From Flavobacterium johnsoniae (GTDB lineage Bacteria > Bacteroidota > Bacteroidia > Flavobacteriales > Flavobacteriaceae): a DNA stretch of 64,000 bases. A model generated the notes under the pieces. That model was not told the origin of the DNA. It did no database searches and saw only the letters and a list, made by a program, of their open reading frames with translations. Each line of letters starts with the position of its first letter. Position 1 is the stretch's first letter. Position numbers and translations under genes: made by a program. The stretch covers positions 3,534,001 through 3,598,000 of the forward strand of contig NZ_CP103794.1 of assembly GCF_030388325.1 (NCBI RefSeq), written 5' to 3'. Shown here one piece after another: positions 1 through 8,372 of this stretch.

Positions 1-41
1 CTTCCAAATTTTGCCTCACGTTTTATAAACCACTGTATATG

Positions 42-66
42 AACGGTCTTAACCGTTTTGCTTATT
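42..66 (+). terminator. Terminator-like hairpin
   Basis: A perfect 6-bp stem, AACGGT (42-47) and ACCGTT (52-57) with loop CTTA, is followed by a T-rich stretch. It could end a plus-strand transcript arriving from outside the window. No gene is recognisable in 1-60. Confidence 0.45.
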
Positions 67-235
67 TTTGCTTTCTCCTAATATTTTTAGCTAAAAAATC
101 GACTTTCACCGCTACATATTCGGCATAGCCACGGGCATTTGGTGAAAGTGCAAAAACCGCTTCGCCTACTTCAAAACCATCGGCACCTTCCGTTTTTTCT
201 ACAATTTCGCCAGATATATCCCAACCTATGGAAAA
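62..235 (-). pseudogene. Fragment of an NADP-dependent zinc-type or quinone oxidoreductase
   Basis: The minus-strand reading contains GWDISGEIVEK, then GFEVGEAVFAL, then GYAEYVAV and FLAKN. This is the GroES-like N-terminal domain pattern of medium-chain quinone/NADP oxidoreductases. About 50 N-terminal residues are missing upstream of GWDISG. The reading stops after NIRRKQK, exactly where the NAD(P)-binding domain should begin, so both ends are gone. Upstream of the GWD motif the frame continues through unrelated sequence to a Met near 400, which is not part of the family. I read it as a non-functional remnant joined near 235 to another fragment on the opposite strand. Confidence 0.7.
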
Positions 236-362
236 GATGAAAGCTGAGAATGCCAGTTTTGAAACTGGAAAGGCTGCTCTGCAAAACTGGTACAACAATG
301 ATCGCGGGGAATCGCTTTTTGCGGAACTGTCATTTAATTTTAAAAAAAAGTATGAGGAATAA
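228..362 (+). pseudogene. Orphan C-terminal coding tail in front of the MFS gene
   Basis: An open frame of 44 codons starts at ATG 228 and ends in TAA at 360-362, overlapping the MFS start at 352. Its product (key segments FETGKAALQNWY and ESLFAELSF) looks like the C-terminus of a longer protein, and the overlap is typical of an operon. The part upstream of about 235 is replaced by the reversed oxidoreductase fragment, so the gene appears beheaded. I do not recognise the family; it may equally be a chance frame. Confidence 0.3.
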
Positions 363-1595
363 AATAAAAAAAAGATGGAGTACAGTTTTATTGTTTTCAT
401 CTGCCCAAGCTCTTTTTCAGACGGGCTCTATATTGGTTATGGCTTTATCTGGTCTTGTCGGTTTAGAGATTGCGCCAGAGAAAAGTCTGGCTACGCTGCC
501 CATTGCTATGATTTCAGTTGGAACCGTTCTTATGATGATTCTCGCTTCTCTTATTATTAAAAGATGGGCCAGAGAAAAGCATTTCTTATTGGGACAATCA
601 TCGGCGTGCTTGCGGGAATGCTTTCATTTTACGCTATTTTAAAAAACTCATTTGTTCTATTTGTTTTAGGAAACACCCTTATAGGAGTCTGCCAGGCTTT
701 TACACAATATTATCGTTTTGCAGCCGCCGATTCGGTTCCTCAGAAGATCAAAGGAAAAGCAATATCATTTGTGATCGGAGGCGGAGTTGTGGCCGCAATT
801 GCGGGACCGGCCTTAGCCAGATCTACCCAGAATATTGGCGCGGTTTCATTTGCCTATTCCTTTTTATCCATCTCTTTTTTGAGTATCATTTCTTTTCTGG
901 TTAATTTTGGTCTAAAAGAGAAAAAACGTATAACGGCGCAGCAGAAGGATTTTCAGTTTAAGCAATCAAGACCGCTGGGGGAAATTATGGGACAGAATAA
1001 AACCATTTTGGCTTTATTATCCTCGGCAGTAGGATATTCCGTGATGATAATGATTATGACCGCAACACCTTTGGCAATGCACCACTGCGGCTATTCCGGC
1101 GATGATTCGTCTGTTGTGATACAGTGGCATGTGCTTGGAATGTTTGTGCCTTCTTTTTTTACCGGCACTTTGATTGAGAAATTTGGCACGGGCAGAATAA
1201 TTCTGTCTGGTGTAGGCATACTGTTTTTGCATTTATATCTGGTTCTGACAGGCACTGATTTTCTTCATTTTGTGTCCGGTCTTATCTTTCTTGGAATAGG
1301 CTGGAACTTTATGTTTGTAGGCGGCTCAACTTTATTGTCAAAGGTATATCGAGAAGATGAAAAAGAAAAAGTCCAGGCTTTTCATGATTTTTTTGTTTAC
1401 ATTATCATGAGCATTTCGAGCCTTTCAGCAGGAGTCCTTCTGAGCAGGTGGGGATGGAAAGGAGTAAACATAGCTGCAATTCCAATGCTTCTAATTGTTC
1501 TCGGGGCTTTTGCAATTATGAAAGCGAAACATAAAAAGAGAAAAAAGAGTGGCTGGTTTTTAACGCCAAGAAAGCGAATCATTTCAAACAAATAA
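352..1595 (+). pseudogene. MFS transporter, frameshifted
   Basis: This is a major facilitator superfamily membrane transporter of about 414 residues; the substrate is unknown. Reading from ATG 352 gives the first two transmembrane segments as far as LASLIIKRW. The remaining ten or so segments, starting with RKAFLIGTIIGVLAG, lie in another frame entered near 564. A one-base change in or near the AAAA run at 558-561 would restore the loop between helices 2 and 3 with its basic residues. All other hydrophobic segments and the C-terminal basic tail are intact, so either the lesion is recent or it is a sequencing or assembly slip. A strong terminator follows 2 bp after the stop. Confidence 0.75.
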
Positions 1596-1596
1596 A

Positions 1597-1631
1597 AAAT
1601 GGCGCCAAATTGTCTTCAATTGGCGCCATTT
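1597..1631 (+). terminator. Rho-independent terminator after the MFS gene
   Basis: A perfect 12-bp stem AAATGGCGCCAA (1597-1608) and TTGGCGCCATTT (1620-1631) encloses an 11-nt loop directly after the MFS stop codon. The A- and T-flanked ends make it usable on both strands. Confidence 0.8.
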
Positions 1632-1999
1632 GGCTTTGTGACCTCTACGGGACAAATTACAATAAATTTTTTGGAAGATTTGAAGCGATTGGCGTACTAC
1701 AGGTAGACGCTGTCTTTCATTGGCTTTCTAATTTTGGTTTAGATGTACCGTTGGGGATTGATACAAAAAATATAAAAAACTCAATTGATTTATCGATTTA
1801 GCTAATATATAAATTTACATATTTTAGGGCGAATTTGAAAAGATTGCCGTATTTAAGGCAAAAGTGTCTTTGTTTGGCTCTGTGAATTACTGTCTAGGAT
1901 TTTGGTTTTGTGGAACAAAGTTAATCCCTTTCAATAATGTTTTAAGGGGATTTGTTGTCATGGGAAAATTCTTGTTTGGTTATTTTTTAAAATATTGGT
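1632..1999. other. Intergenic, no supported gene
   Basis: AT-rich stretch. The 63-codon open frame running to 1801 starts inside the terminator stem and resembles nothing I know. A weak inverted repeat, AATCCCTT at 1923-1930 against AAGGGGATT at 1944-1952, may be a terminator for the minus-strand gene beyond or a recombination scar. Confidence 0.4.
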
Positions 2000-4900
2000 T
2001 TAATCCTGAAATGCTGAATTAAGTAAAGAAAGTTCTAAAAAGACAGTAAAGCTTTTAAAAAAAAGTGGATAATCTATTTCTATTTCATTATCATCGATGA
2101 TTTTCAGTAGATTTCCAGGATAGATATACAAAAGATGAAAAGACGATAAACTTTCCATTTTGCCAATCATGGCATTATAGAGAATAAGTTTTATGTTCTT
2201 TCTTATATCTTCTTTAGAAAAAAGTTTAAAAATTTCCGAATCTGCAAGTGCGGAATAATTTTGATTAGCAAAGCCAGCGACATCATACGACTTCAGGGCT
2301 TTTTCCTTAATTAGTGCTTTATCTTCCTGTTTCAGGATTCCCTCTTTGAAACGTGAAGCGCTGTCTGACTTCATTCTTGCAGAGTTCTTGTCCTGCGGAA
2401 AAGTCACAAAATCAACAGCTTTGTTTTTCAGTATTTTTAGCTCAGGTGATTCTTCTTCAACGTTGATCCTGTATCCAAACATTGCCATAACTGACTTTAG
2501 TTCGTTTTCACGAGACGAACCCAGTACATTTGAAACATCTATGTAATCAATCTTCTTATCATAACTGTGAGTTCGTAAAATTCCATTGAGCGCGCGTTGA
2601 AAGATATTGTTTGGCAAAAGATTAATATAGTCAGTGGGCAGATCCAGCCATGAAATGGAGAGATCAGCAGCATCAAAATTTTCATTTATAAAATGGATTA
2701 TGTCCGCCGGATGCTGTTTAATGTATGAAGCTAGCAGCTCACGGTAACCTTTTTCTGAAATATTCTGTATTTGATTAATGAGTTCTATGGAACGCAATGG
2801 ATTTATAAAATCTTTGTCTTGAAATATTTTTAAGGTTACGTCAAGACTGTACATTGAGTAGTCTTTACGGTTGTAATACTTGCACCAGAAATGGCTGATT
2901 TCAGCTATGTTGATTTTTCTTTCCTCATGCAGGGACAGCCTTATGTAATTATGCACCATATCCCTCAGGGCGAAACTTCCCCTGTATTTGTTTTTTTTGA
3001 TAAAATATTCAAGTGTAAGGCACTTGTAATCATTATGCTGCGGATGTAATCCATAAGCATACAGATATTTTTTTGTGGCTTTCAGCATCCAGAGCGCTTT
3101 AAAACTTTCTATATGATATAAAGCAATAAAGTCCTGCAGAATTTTATTGCCAAGGGTAGCATTCCCATTCATATAGTGATCAATTGCACTGAATAGATTT
3201 TTATACTTGCCTTGCTTTATCTGGTGTATATACAGATTTTGCAGGATATAAGGAATTACATCCTGTAAATCGAATTCATCACTTTTAGCCAAAAGCTCAG
3301 TGATTGCTGGTGCTGTAAGTGCTTTGGCATGTTTGCTGAAAAATGATTTCTCTTCTCTGATGTCCTTATCAAGTTCACGATAAAAATACCTGGTGTCGTA
3401 ATGCTGAGAAGCCATAAGATTTAAAATTAACGATGCGTTATTGGTCGTGATGTAATACAGCATTGCAAATAGATAGCCGTCGCTTGTAATATCTTCTTCT
3501 GTATATCCATTATGGATCAAAGCTTTGAGGTAGGTAAATATAACCTGGTCCTGTGTGGAGATATGGTCCCTTTGAACCATGTTAATAATCAGAGATAGGT
3601 CATAAAAGTCTATGATTTCCAGTGCTTCAGGATCTATCGAGCAGAGATTTTCCCTAATCTGAAAATAAAAGGATTGGATGGCTTCAAAATCAATGACATT
3701 TTCCATAAGTTGACGGAACTGTGCGATTGAAATGTATTTTTTAGTGATGTTGTTTTTCTTTGTTTCAGAAAGTTCGTAAAAATTTAATCTCGACAGGAAC
3801 CTTTTTTCGCCTGCCATTATTGAAGTGTAAACCTTGTTGCTTACCTTCTCAAGAGTCTTTGAGTAGTTTATATTTAATTTTCTGAGATAGGTCACAAGAC
3901 TATCATGAAAGAGCGCTACACGGTTGAGACGGATTTCAAATAGATAGGGGTGTTCCTCTATAAATTCTTTTACGATATCACCTAGATCTGAGTCAAGAAA
4001 AAAATCAATTTCAGAATGCATGGTATAGGTGTGGGAACAGAGGAACAGAGCCAGTGCCTGTTTGCCTTTTTCATTGGTAATTATCTGCTGGTAATAATTA
4101 TCAATGCTTTCTAACTGATCATACTGAGGTAGTTTTTTTTCTTTTTTGTAATGCTCTGCAACGTATTTCACCAAAATGGGATATCCCTGGGTGATAGTGA
4201 AAATTTTGCTTGCAATGCTGTATTTCGAAATGTGGTACAGTTCATTTAGCACTTTGGCCGTCTGCTCCAGATTCCAATTTCCTAAAGTATATTTTTCCCA
4301 GGATAACACTCGCTGCAAAGGACGGCTGAGAACGATGGTTTTAGTGCCTTTGTGCAGTTTATCAATGAAGGTGATAAATTTTTCTAAGTCACTTCTGTTG
4401 TAGTTCTCGACATGATCCAGTCCATCTATTATTATTGTTTTATTATTGGTTATAAGATGGTTTAGGATCACCTTTTCATCGCGTTCGCGATAATCACCGA
4501 AGATATTTTTAGATAGTTCACTTAGGAAGTTCTCGTATTTCAACCGTTTGTCATAGTCTTTGTCCTGACTTGAAGTCCAAAAACGGTATAGGATATTATT
4601 GGGGTACTGATCTGTAATTGTATTGACAAAATGGCTTTTTCCGACTCCAGGTTTTCCTTCGATAAGCAGGATATTTTCCACTAAAAGACGCTCACGAGCC
4701 ACATTGACGGTCGTTTCCAGAAGCTCAGTACTGAAGAGTGCTATTGATGGGAGCTGTTCTCTTGATATTTTTAATATTCTCTGGTCAAGTCGGCCATTAA
4801 AAAAGTACTCAATGATATTCTTCCTGTTTTCATCCAGTGCATATAGCTCATGAATTTTTTCTATCATTTCTTTACGGCTCATGGAGATTATAAATACTCC

Positions 4901-5239
4901 TGAAAAATTATAGGCTGGCATGCCAAGTACTTCGCTATCTGGTATAATGTCGATCTCCTTAAAAATGATGATATTGCTGTGACCCGAGAGTTTATGGGAT
5001 TTTCCTTTTATTGAAATCTCATTTCCGGAAACGGCCAGTTTATCAAGGGTCATTGCATCCATATCCTTGATTTGAAAAAAATAATGCTCAAGACCGCAAC
5101 GTATTTTTACATCATCAAAATTGTTTTGAATGGCTGCCTCGATTTCCATTTCATCTATATTTCTTTCAGCATCCATTTTAGCTAGCAGCAGTGATGAGGC
5201 AAGCCATTGGTAAGAGTATCCGATAAAGGCGTATTTCAT
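2000..5239 (-). CDS. STAND-type P-loop NTPase with N-terminal PD-(D/E)XK nuclease-like domain
   Basis: Large protein of 1079 residues from the Met at 5239; a Met at 5284 would add 15 unconserved residues. The N-terminus has GYSYQW (7-12), then FDDV (41-44) and FFQIK (54-58), the G-Y-Q...DD...QxK pattern of Cap4/DUF4297-like double-strand DNA nucleases. A Walker A motif GKPGVGKS (195-202) and Walker B IIIDGLDHV (269-277) follow, giving a NACHT/AVAST-like NTPase core. The remaining 650 or so residues are helical and repeat-like and probably form the sensor. Known proteins of this layout are anti-phage sensors that degrade DNA when activated; here that role is inferred. The gene ends a minus-strand run of nuclease-like genes. 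The sequence AATATTACAC lies shortly before this start and also before the 8270 gene start. Confidence 0.72.
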   Translation of the reverse strand: MKYAFIGYSYQWLASSLLLAKMDAERNIDEMEIEAAIQNNFDDVKIRCGLEHYFFQIKDMDAMTLDKLAVSGNEISIKGKSHKLSGHSNIIIFKEIDIIPDSEVLGMPAYNFSGVFIISMSRKEMIEKIHELYALDENRKNIIEYFFNGRLDQRILKISREQLPSIALFSTELLETTVNVARERLLVENILLIEGKPGVGKSHFVNTITDQYPNNILYRFWTSSQDKDYDKRLKYENFLSELSKNIFGDYRERDEKVILNHLITNNKTIIIDGLDHVENYNRSDLEKFITFIDKLHKGTKTIVLSRPLQRVLSWEKYTLGNWNLEQTAKVLNELYHISKYSIASKIFTITQGYPILVKYVAEHYKKEKKLPQYDQLESIDNYYQQIITNEKGKQALALFLCSHTYTMHSEIDFFLDSDLGDIVKEFIEEHPYLFEIRLNRVALFHDSLVTYLRKLNINYSKTLEKVSNKVYTSIMAGEKRFLSRLNFYELSETKKNNITKKYISIAQFRQLMENVIDFEAIQSFYFQIRENLCSIDPEALEIIDFYDLSLIINMVQRDHISTQDQVIFTYLKALIHNGYTEEDITSDGYLFAMLYYITTNNASLILNLMASQHYDTRYFYRELDKDIREEKSFFSKHAKALTAPAITELLAKSDEFDLQDVIPYILQNLYIHQIKQGKYKNLFSAIDHYMNGNATLGNKILQDFIALYHIESFKALWMLKATKKYLYAYGLHPQHNDYKCLTLEYFIKKNKYRGSFALRDMVHNYIRLSLHEERKINIAEISHFWCKYYNRKDYSMYSLDVTLKIFQDKDFINPLRSIELINQIQNISEKGYRELLASYIKQHPADIIHFINENFDAADLSISWLDLPTDYINLLPNNIFQRALNGILRTHSYDKKIDYIDVSNVLGSSRENELKSVMAMFGYRINVEEESPELKILKNKAVDFVTFPQDKNSARMKSDSASRFKEGILKQEDKALIKEKALKSYDVAGFANQNYSALADSEIFKLFSKEDIRKNIKLILYNAMIGKMESLSSFHLLYIYPGNLLKIIDDNEIEIDYPLFFKSFTVFLELSLLNSAFQD

Positions 5240-5351
5240 ATTTTTTAAGTGTAATATTTTCAAAAAGGACAAATAGTTATCCAAACCATTTTTTATTCAA
5301 TGGATCAACAATTATTTTGGAAGAAATAAAGATGGCAATTTCAACTCTTAT

Positions 5352-6641
5352 TTATTCTGGAAACTCGTTTTCGCTACCTTGGAACAAGGTATGTTTGGTA
5401 AACCATCCCATTCTTTTAACATCCTGCCTGATCATTTCCTCATGATCTGGCTCATACTTCTCAATTTTGTCTATATGGGCGAAGAAAAATCTATGGCTTC
5501 GGTTGGATGATATTAAGATTAAGGATTTGCTTTTATATCCTGTAAATAGATTAACACTTTCTATTGCCAGAGTATTTAGGGTATTTATCATTTCCATATC
5601 CATCTGGTCCGTGTAAAAAGTGAACAGCACACCCACGCCGTCATAATCGCCGAACCGCCTTCCGAAATTTAGTCCAGAAACGTCTTTGTAACGGTTGTGG
5701 AACTCGAAATAGCTTTTGGCGATGGATCGTCTGGTAAGCCTGTCGAATGACAGCATTGCTTTGGCAAGGTTTAACCGCATTGGTGTCAGATTTTGAAGAT
5801 ATTCATTTTTTAGGATTTCATTCTGCACAAAATCGTCGATGAAATAGCTGGCTTTATCTGCTTCTGCCTTATTTTTTACTTGCTGAATATCGGAAAACGA
5901 ATCCCAGTCACCATCGATTTGCAGAAAGATGCCGTTAGAATCATCGTTGAGAAACGGCGGGAAATTTCTAGCATTTTTGAAGAAGTGGGAAAGAAGATCC
6001 TTTTCCGTACCCGAGATCAGAATGTAGTTTTGTGTCAGCTGCTTTTGGAGCGCAAAAAATTCCTTCTGCGTTTCGAGAGGAAAGTCGTACTCGTCGCCTG
6101 GCATGATTATGGTGATCCTCCCCTTAAATAGTTTCTCCCTTTTTTCAAGATAATCTATAAAATCAGGAATCGTATCAAGCTGGCTGATAATAGTTTCGAA
6201 GGAATCTTTATCAAATAAGGTTACATAATCATCGTTTTTCGTGGAATGGTTAAAGGGATAAAATTTTACTCCTTCTCCCAAATTGATTACAATTCGAAAT
6301 ACTTTGGTGATTTGTTCTCTTGGAAAAATCTCCATTTCCCTGTCGGGATGCTTGATCTGCACTTCTGCAGCTCCGAATAAAGTACGGCAGGCACCATGGA
6401 TCTGTTTTACAGCCTTTTCAATAGTGTTGTTGAAATACCTGAAATGATTTCCCTTAAATTCGTAGTTCTTAACTGAGATGACGATTAGCACCGAATTGAA
6501 AATAATCAAGAGGTCGCAGATTTCCTTTTTATCGCCATTTTCATATTTTGGTCCAGGAAAACACCAGTACTTCAAGAACGATCTGTAAGCAAGAGTGTTT
6601 ACAAAATCTTCACCTAATTTGCCTTTGTCTTCAATTATCAT
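5352..6641 (-). CDS. PD-(D/E)XK nuclease-like protein A
   Basis: Protein of 429 residues from the Met at 6641. The frame is open 40 codons further upstream, but those residues are unlike a protein start and the motif GKLGEDF follows soon after 6641. The N-terminal core reads E11, then KKEICDLLIIF with D43, then IVISVK with K58. This matches Mrr-like PD-(D/E)XK folds, with Ser in place of the usual Glu of ExK. The segment EKAVKQIHGACRTLFG and the later motif YLEKREKLF also occur, diverged, in the protein encoded at 7125-8270, so the two are paralogues. The C-terminal half is unrecognised. It lies 112 bp upstream of the STAND gene in the same direction. A defence or DNA-processing role is inferred, not shown. 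Confidence 0.65.
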   Translation of the reverse strand: MIIEDKGKLGEDFVNTLAYRSFLKYWCFPGPKYENGDKKEICDLLIIFNSVLIVISVKNYEFKGNHFRYFNNTIEKAVKQIHGACRTLFGAAEVQIKHPDREMEIFPREQITKVFRIVINLGEGVKFYPFNHSTKNDDYVTLFDKDSFETIISQLDTIPDFIDYLEKREKLFKGRITIIMPGDEYDFPLETQKEFFALQKQLTQNYILISGTEKDLLSHFFKNARNFPPFLNDDSNGIFLQIDGDWDSFSDIQQVKNKAEADKASYFIDDFVQNEILKNEYLQNLTPMRLNLAKAMLSFDRLTRRSIAKSYFEFHNRYKDVSGLNFGRRFGDYDGVGVLFTFYTDQMDMEMINTLNTLAIESVNLFTGYKSKSLILISSNRSHRFFFAHIDKIEKYEPDHEEMIRQDVKRMGWFTKHTLFQGSENEFPE

Positions 6642-6841
6642 AATTTTTTGCTTTTCGAGAACGAAATTTAGTAAAAAAATTAATGGATTTGAATTTAAGT
6701 TTGCGCGGGCTATTCCTATGCTCATGGTAATTCTGATAATTAAAGTAATTCCAATCAACAAGCTAACTGATATTTGGGAAGTATATAGAAACTATACCGT
6801 TGTACTTCGTGGGTCTTCTAACCGAAGTTTTAATTAATTTG

Positions 6842-6849
6842 TATATTTG
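6842..6849 (+). promoter_or_regulatory. Bacteroidota -7 promoter element
   Basis: TATATTTG fits the TAnnTTTG consensus of Bacteroidota primary sigma factor promoters and lies 22 bp before the start codon at 6872. Confidence 0.5.
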
Positions 6850-6871
6850 ATAAACTTAAAATCAAGCAGTT

Positions 6872-7063
6872 ATGAAAGGATTTATATTTGTGCTGGATGA
6901 AGAAAACGTGCCGCACTTTATTAATGTCAATTCTATTGTCACTATTAACGGAACTAACAAAGGAAGGAATGCAGAACTTCATTTAAGCAATTGCTCCATG
7001 TTCACAGCGAAAAAAACGGTAGAGGAAGTAGCCAAATTAATCGAAGCTTCCCTTGAAGACTAG
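6872..7063 (+). CDS. Small FlbD-like or unknown protein
   Basis: 63-residue cytosolic protein, the only plus-strand gene inside the nuclease cluster. It has the pattern of alternating beta-strands plus a C-terminal helix (FINVNSIVTING, AELHLSNC, TVEEVAKLIEAS). This resembles the small FlbD-type fold, in which a short sheet precedes a helix with a VxEVxxLI pattern. A good TAnnTTTG element lies just upstream, so it is probably expressed on its own. It might be a regulator or an immunity-like partner of the neighbours, but nothing in the sequence proves this. Confidence 0.6.
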   Translation: MKGFIFVLDEENVPHFINVNSIVTINGTNKGRNAELHLSNCSMFTAKKTVEEVAKLIEASLED

Positions 7064-7124
7064 TTATATTTTCCATTTATTTTCTGGTTATAGTTGCTTG
7101 GACTTTCTGTTTTGGACATTGTCA

Positions 7125-8270
7125 CTATTTCCTGTATCTATTGTCAGTTTTGCTGACCCTGCTAGCCCTGAATAGATAATTGTCATTCAATAGGTCTTCA
7201 AGTTCTTGGTCAAACACCCACTCATGATGGATGTAATTCCAGAAAATCTGAAAATATTCCTTATCATTTGGATCTCTAAACACAACAGCGCCTATGCATC
7301 TGCTGGCTTTGGAATCATACTTCAGGGCAAATGCATAATTGTCCAGGGCATTTGCCCAATTAGCCGCATTTTTCGAGTGCAGAGGAATAAAAACAAAAGC
7401 GCAGTCGGTTCTTGGAACGTACATTCTATAGGGAGTCGTAAAGTCCTGGTTTTCGGATTCCTGCACACACAATGAGTATTTCTGCTTGAAGGCGGCCAGC
7501 TCAAACCTATTCAGCAGGGCAAGTTCGGCCAAAATTGGATAATATTCGGTTTCATAGTTGGCCATTTTAATATTTTTTGCAAAGTTTTCCATTATACCCG
7601 AAATATCAAATTCTGAAGTTGTCTGGTCGAAATGCAATAGCGAATTGATGTATTTTGCATTGAAATGGTCAGCGTCGGGCGTCTCGAGAAAATGCGAAAG
7701 GAAATATTGTTCGGGAAGGGCTGCAGATGCCCTTTTGTCAAACAGGAACAGGCGTTCCCTGAAGGACAGATATTCATTGATTTCACAAGGTGTTAGGAGC
7801 AGTCTGCAGATCCATGTGTAATCCTCTTCATGAAATAGATGAATCAATCCAATTTCAGTGCTTTCGTAAAACTTGATCTGTCGCAGTTGTTCTGAAAAAT
7901 CCTTTGCCTGATAGATTATGATTTTCCTGCTTGGATTGTCCTTGGCCTGGGCAATGTTAATTTTATGCCCTTTCTCGTTTTCTATGTGGATATCTGAGTA
8001 TTCGCTGAGATATTTCGTGGTGGCTTTTATCTGTTTTACCGCCTTATTCAAAATCTTGCTTTGGAACCATTTTCTATCGTCGCTTGCATCGAGTTCCTTT
8101 TCCTTGATCTGGAAAATAAAAAAAATGTCCTCTATCCAAACCACATTGTCGGCAAACTCCAGCTGCTGTTTGCTGTTTAGCCCCTTGAAATCATTCTTGC
8201 TGAATGTGAATTCCCTAAAAAAGATATTTTGATTTATAAATGAAATTTGATTTTCCGACTGCGTTTTCAT
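7125..8270 (-). CDS. PD-(D/E)XK nuclease-like protein B
   Basis: 381 residues. The N-terminal motif series QLEFADNVVWIED then IFFIFQIKEKE gives E38, D41, Q54 and K56, a complete E..D..QxK nuclease core of the type seen in stand-alone defence nucleases. The segment LNKAVKQIKATTKYL and the later YLSFRERLFLF match equivalent segments in protein A (5352-6641), and the N-terminal cores align. The rest is alpha/beta sequence of unknown fold. It follows the DUF4365 gene by 102 bp in the same direction and may be cotranscribed with it. The start codon directly follows AATATTACAC, also found near the STAND gene start. Confidence 0.68.
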   Translation of the reverse strand: MKTQSENQISFINQNIFFREFTFSKNDFKGLNSKQQLEFADNVVWIEDIFFIFQIKEKELDASDDRKWFQSKILNKAVKQIKATTKYLSEYSDIHIENEKGHKINIAQAKDNPSRKIIIYQAKDFSEQLRQIKFYESTEIGLIHLFHEEDYTWICRLLLTPCEINEYLSFRERLFLFDKRASAALPEQYFLSHFLETPDADHFNAKYINSLLHFDQTTSEFDISGIMENFAKNIKMANYETEYYPILAELALLNRFELAAFKQKYSLCVQESENQDFTTPYRMYVPRTDCAFVFIPLHSKNAANWANALDNYAFALKYDSKASRCIGAVVFRDPNDKEYFQIFWNYIHHEWVFDQELEDLLNDNYLFRASRVSKTDNRYRK

Positions 8271-8372
8271 GTGTAATATTTTTTTTTGATGATGGAATTT
8301 TGAACGGGGAAAGCAAGTTTTTCTTTTAATTATTTCAGCAAGATTTGATGGATGGCGTGCCCAGTAATGAGG

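Noticed and set aside
1610..1801. 63-codon frame after the MFS terminator
   Set aside because: It starts inside a terminator stem and resembles no known protein.
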